Assembly (NCBI GenBank): GCA_013397935.1
Contig: VZRN01000791.1
Coordinates: 248,001-312,000, forward strand
Source of the DNA: Dasyornis broadbenti
Taxonomy: Eukaryota > Chordata > Aves > Passeriformes > Dasyornithidae
Direction of reading: 5' to 3'
Length of the DNA: 64,000 nt
In this document: in pieces, positions 62,695-64,000 of the stretch
Layout of the letters: every line of letters starts with the position of its first letter
Numbering within the stretch: the stretch's first letter is position 1
Notes under the pieces: model-generated
What the model saw: the letters and a program-made list of their open reading frames with translations, nothing else
The model's database searches: none
What the model was told of the DNA's origin: nothing
Made by a program: the position numbers and the translations under genes

Positions 62695-64000
62695 CTGCAT
62701 CACAAGAAGACTTATAAATATGCACATTTCTTTAGCTTTACTAGATAAAACATATTTATAAAATTTCAAGGGGGCAGAATAAGTTACAGTAGATGTTAAC
62801 TAAAATAAATCGTCATTCCTCAGACATCTATTTTATCTTCTGAGTGCAACTGAATTGCTACATATTTATTTTGACACATGCTCAGGCATATTTATAAAAG
62901 CAGAGGAAAGATTTTGACATCACTTGCATAGCTACCACCAGAATGCATCTGAGCTTTGATGAGCAGATAACCTTCTAAGGGTAGCTCAAAAGAGTATTAT
63001 TTCAGATCTTTGTTTCACCGTGAGCTCATACTTCCTAGTGATTTCCCCACGGAGAGCATCATGCTCAGGGAACTCTTTAGACTATATCAAGTAAAGCAGC
63101 AGAAAAGAAGGTAACACATTTGTGTGTATCTGTGTATATTATGATATATATATGTGCATATCTGTGTCTATTGTGACAAGAATCTACACTGAAAACTTAC
63201 AATGTAGACTGAACTTAAGCAAGAACTGATGGGAGCATTTCAAACGTGTGAAATTAACAATAGGTTAAATTCTGTTACAGCTCTAAGTTGTTCTGTATTC
63301 AGGTTGATATTGTCTGTAACTTGGAAACAATTTCTTAAATGTCATATATTGTAGAAGTCACATAATGAAAAAGTTATAAGGTACAAAAACATCATTCCAC
63401 ATTAAATATTCTCAGCTCCAGTTTTTGTTTGCTCAGTTTTTGTCAGAGAGAAACACTACCAATATAAGTGTGTTTTTATTACAGATATGAAATCATCAGA
63501 CCTGAAAAAAAAATTCTAGAATTTGTAGGACTGAGAAAAATTACACAATTGCAAAAGATTTATCAATTTTTTTTGACGACTGATAAATTACCTTTCCTTT
63601 TTCTTTCACACTATATATATTGATATTGGGTACACCAAAGTATGTATTCCAATGAAAAGATTCTGACACCAAATATTTGTCTGTTACTTCAGTCAACCTA
63701 GTAAAAATGTACTACTTCTCTCTATAAACTTACATTCTCTAATAATTGTAAATCTTTCCAGTAAACTACGAGAATGTGGAAAATGTTCTGGTTGCACAAT
63801 ATATAAAAAAGCAATTACAGAGCTTTCAAATCATTGTCCAGAGTTAGACACATGAATGACTGGAAGTAGTAGCTGTTCAATAAGCTTAAATGCATTTGGG
63901 ACTCTTGGGGGGCTGTGGGGGAAAGGAAGAAACAATGCAACAGCTGTGTCATTTTATTTTCTCATGGAATTTATTTGCTATGAGATATGACTTTGGTTAA
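62695..64000 (-). other. CBLB: CBLB intron, incomplete at window edge
   Basis: Start of the intron upstream of the first visible exon; the exon encoding the preceding SH2 segment is not found before 64000. A TG/TA-rich stretch lies at 63119-63172. Confidence 0.85.
63119..63172. repeat. TG/TA-rich imperfect repeat
   Basis: Mixture of tgtgtg, tatata and tctgtgt words in the incomplete CBLB intron at the right edge. Confidence 0.7.

Overview
The window looks like ordinary nuclear DNA of a bird. The evidence is two truncated copies of the CR1 retrotransposon with the tail repeats typical of bird copies, AT-rich non-coding sequence, compact introns, and a gene whose exons match vertebrate CBLB closely. 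No bacterial, plasmid or viral gene organisation is visible. The bird assignment is inferred from the CR1 copies; other sauropsids also carry CR1.

The right-hand 60% (about 24.7-64.0 kb) is the 3' two-thirds of CBLB, the RING-type E3 ubiquitin ligase Cbl-b, transcribed from the minus strand. Twelve coding exons can be placed base by base. They all have GT/AG junctions and consistent phases, and together encode 649 complete codons plus a stop. In transcription order they carry: the end of the SH2-like part of the tyrosine-kinase-binding region with the linker helix (62607-62694); linker tyrosine and first half of the RING (60303-60434); second half of the RING and an acidic tail (56264-56467); two proline-rich exons (48429-48614, 45518-45883); two exons with YxxP motifs (43698-43792, 40079-40222); a small linker exon (35928-36007); three interchangeable phase 1-1 exons with related sequence (35697-35828, 34283-34423, 31709-31828); and the last exon with the CIN85/CMS-type motif and the UBA domain (25446-25708). 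The 4H bundle, EF hand and most of the SH2 domain lie beyond the right edge. Residue numbers below are relative: residue 1 is the first full codon (Y) of exon 62607-62694. Adding about 328 gives human CBLB numbering as far as the RING.

The left-hand 40% (1 to about 24.7 kb) is intergenic sequence downstream of CBLB plus its 3' UTR. I find no convincing coding exon there on either strand. It holds one CR1 fragment, simple repeats and a few motif clusters that could be regulatory. In other vertebrates the neighbour on this side is ALCAM, but I recognise none of its exons here.

I found no new biological system. The observations most worth a second look are in the CBLB tail: a 99-base intron with no in-frame stop; three consecutive symmetric exons, two of which look like duplicates of each other; and an extra YDAP tyrosine motif.
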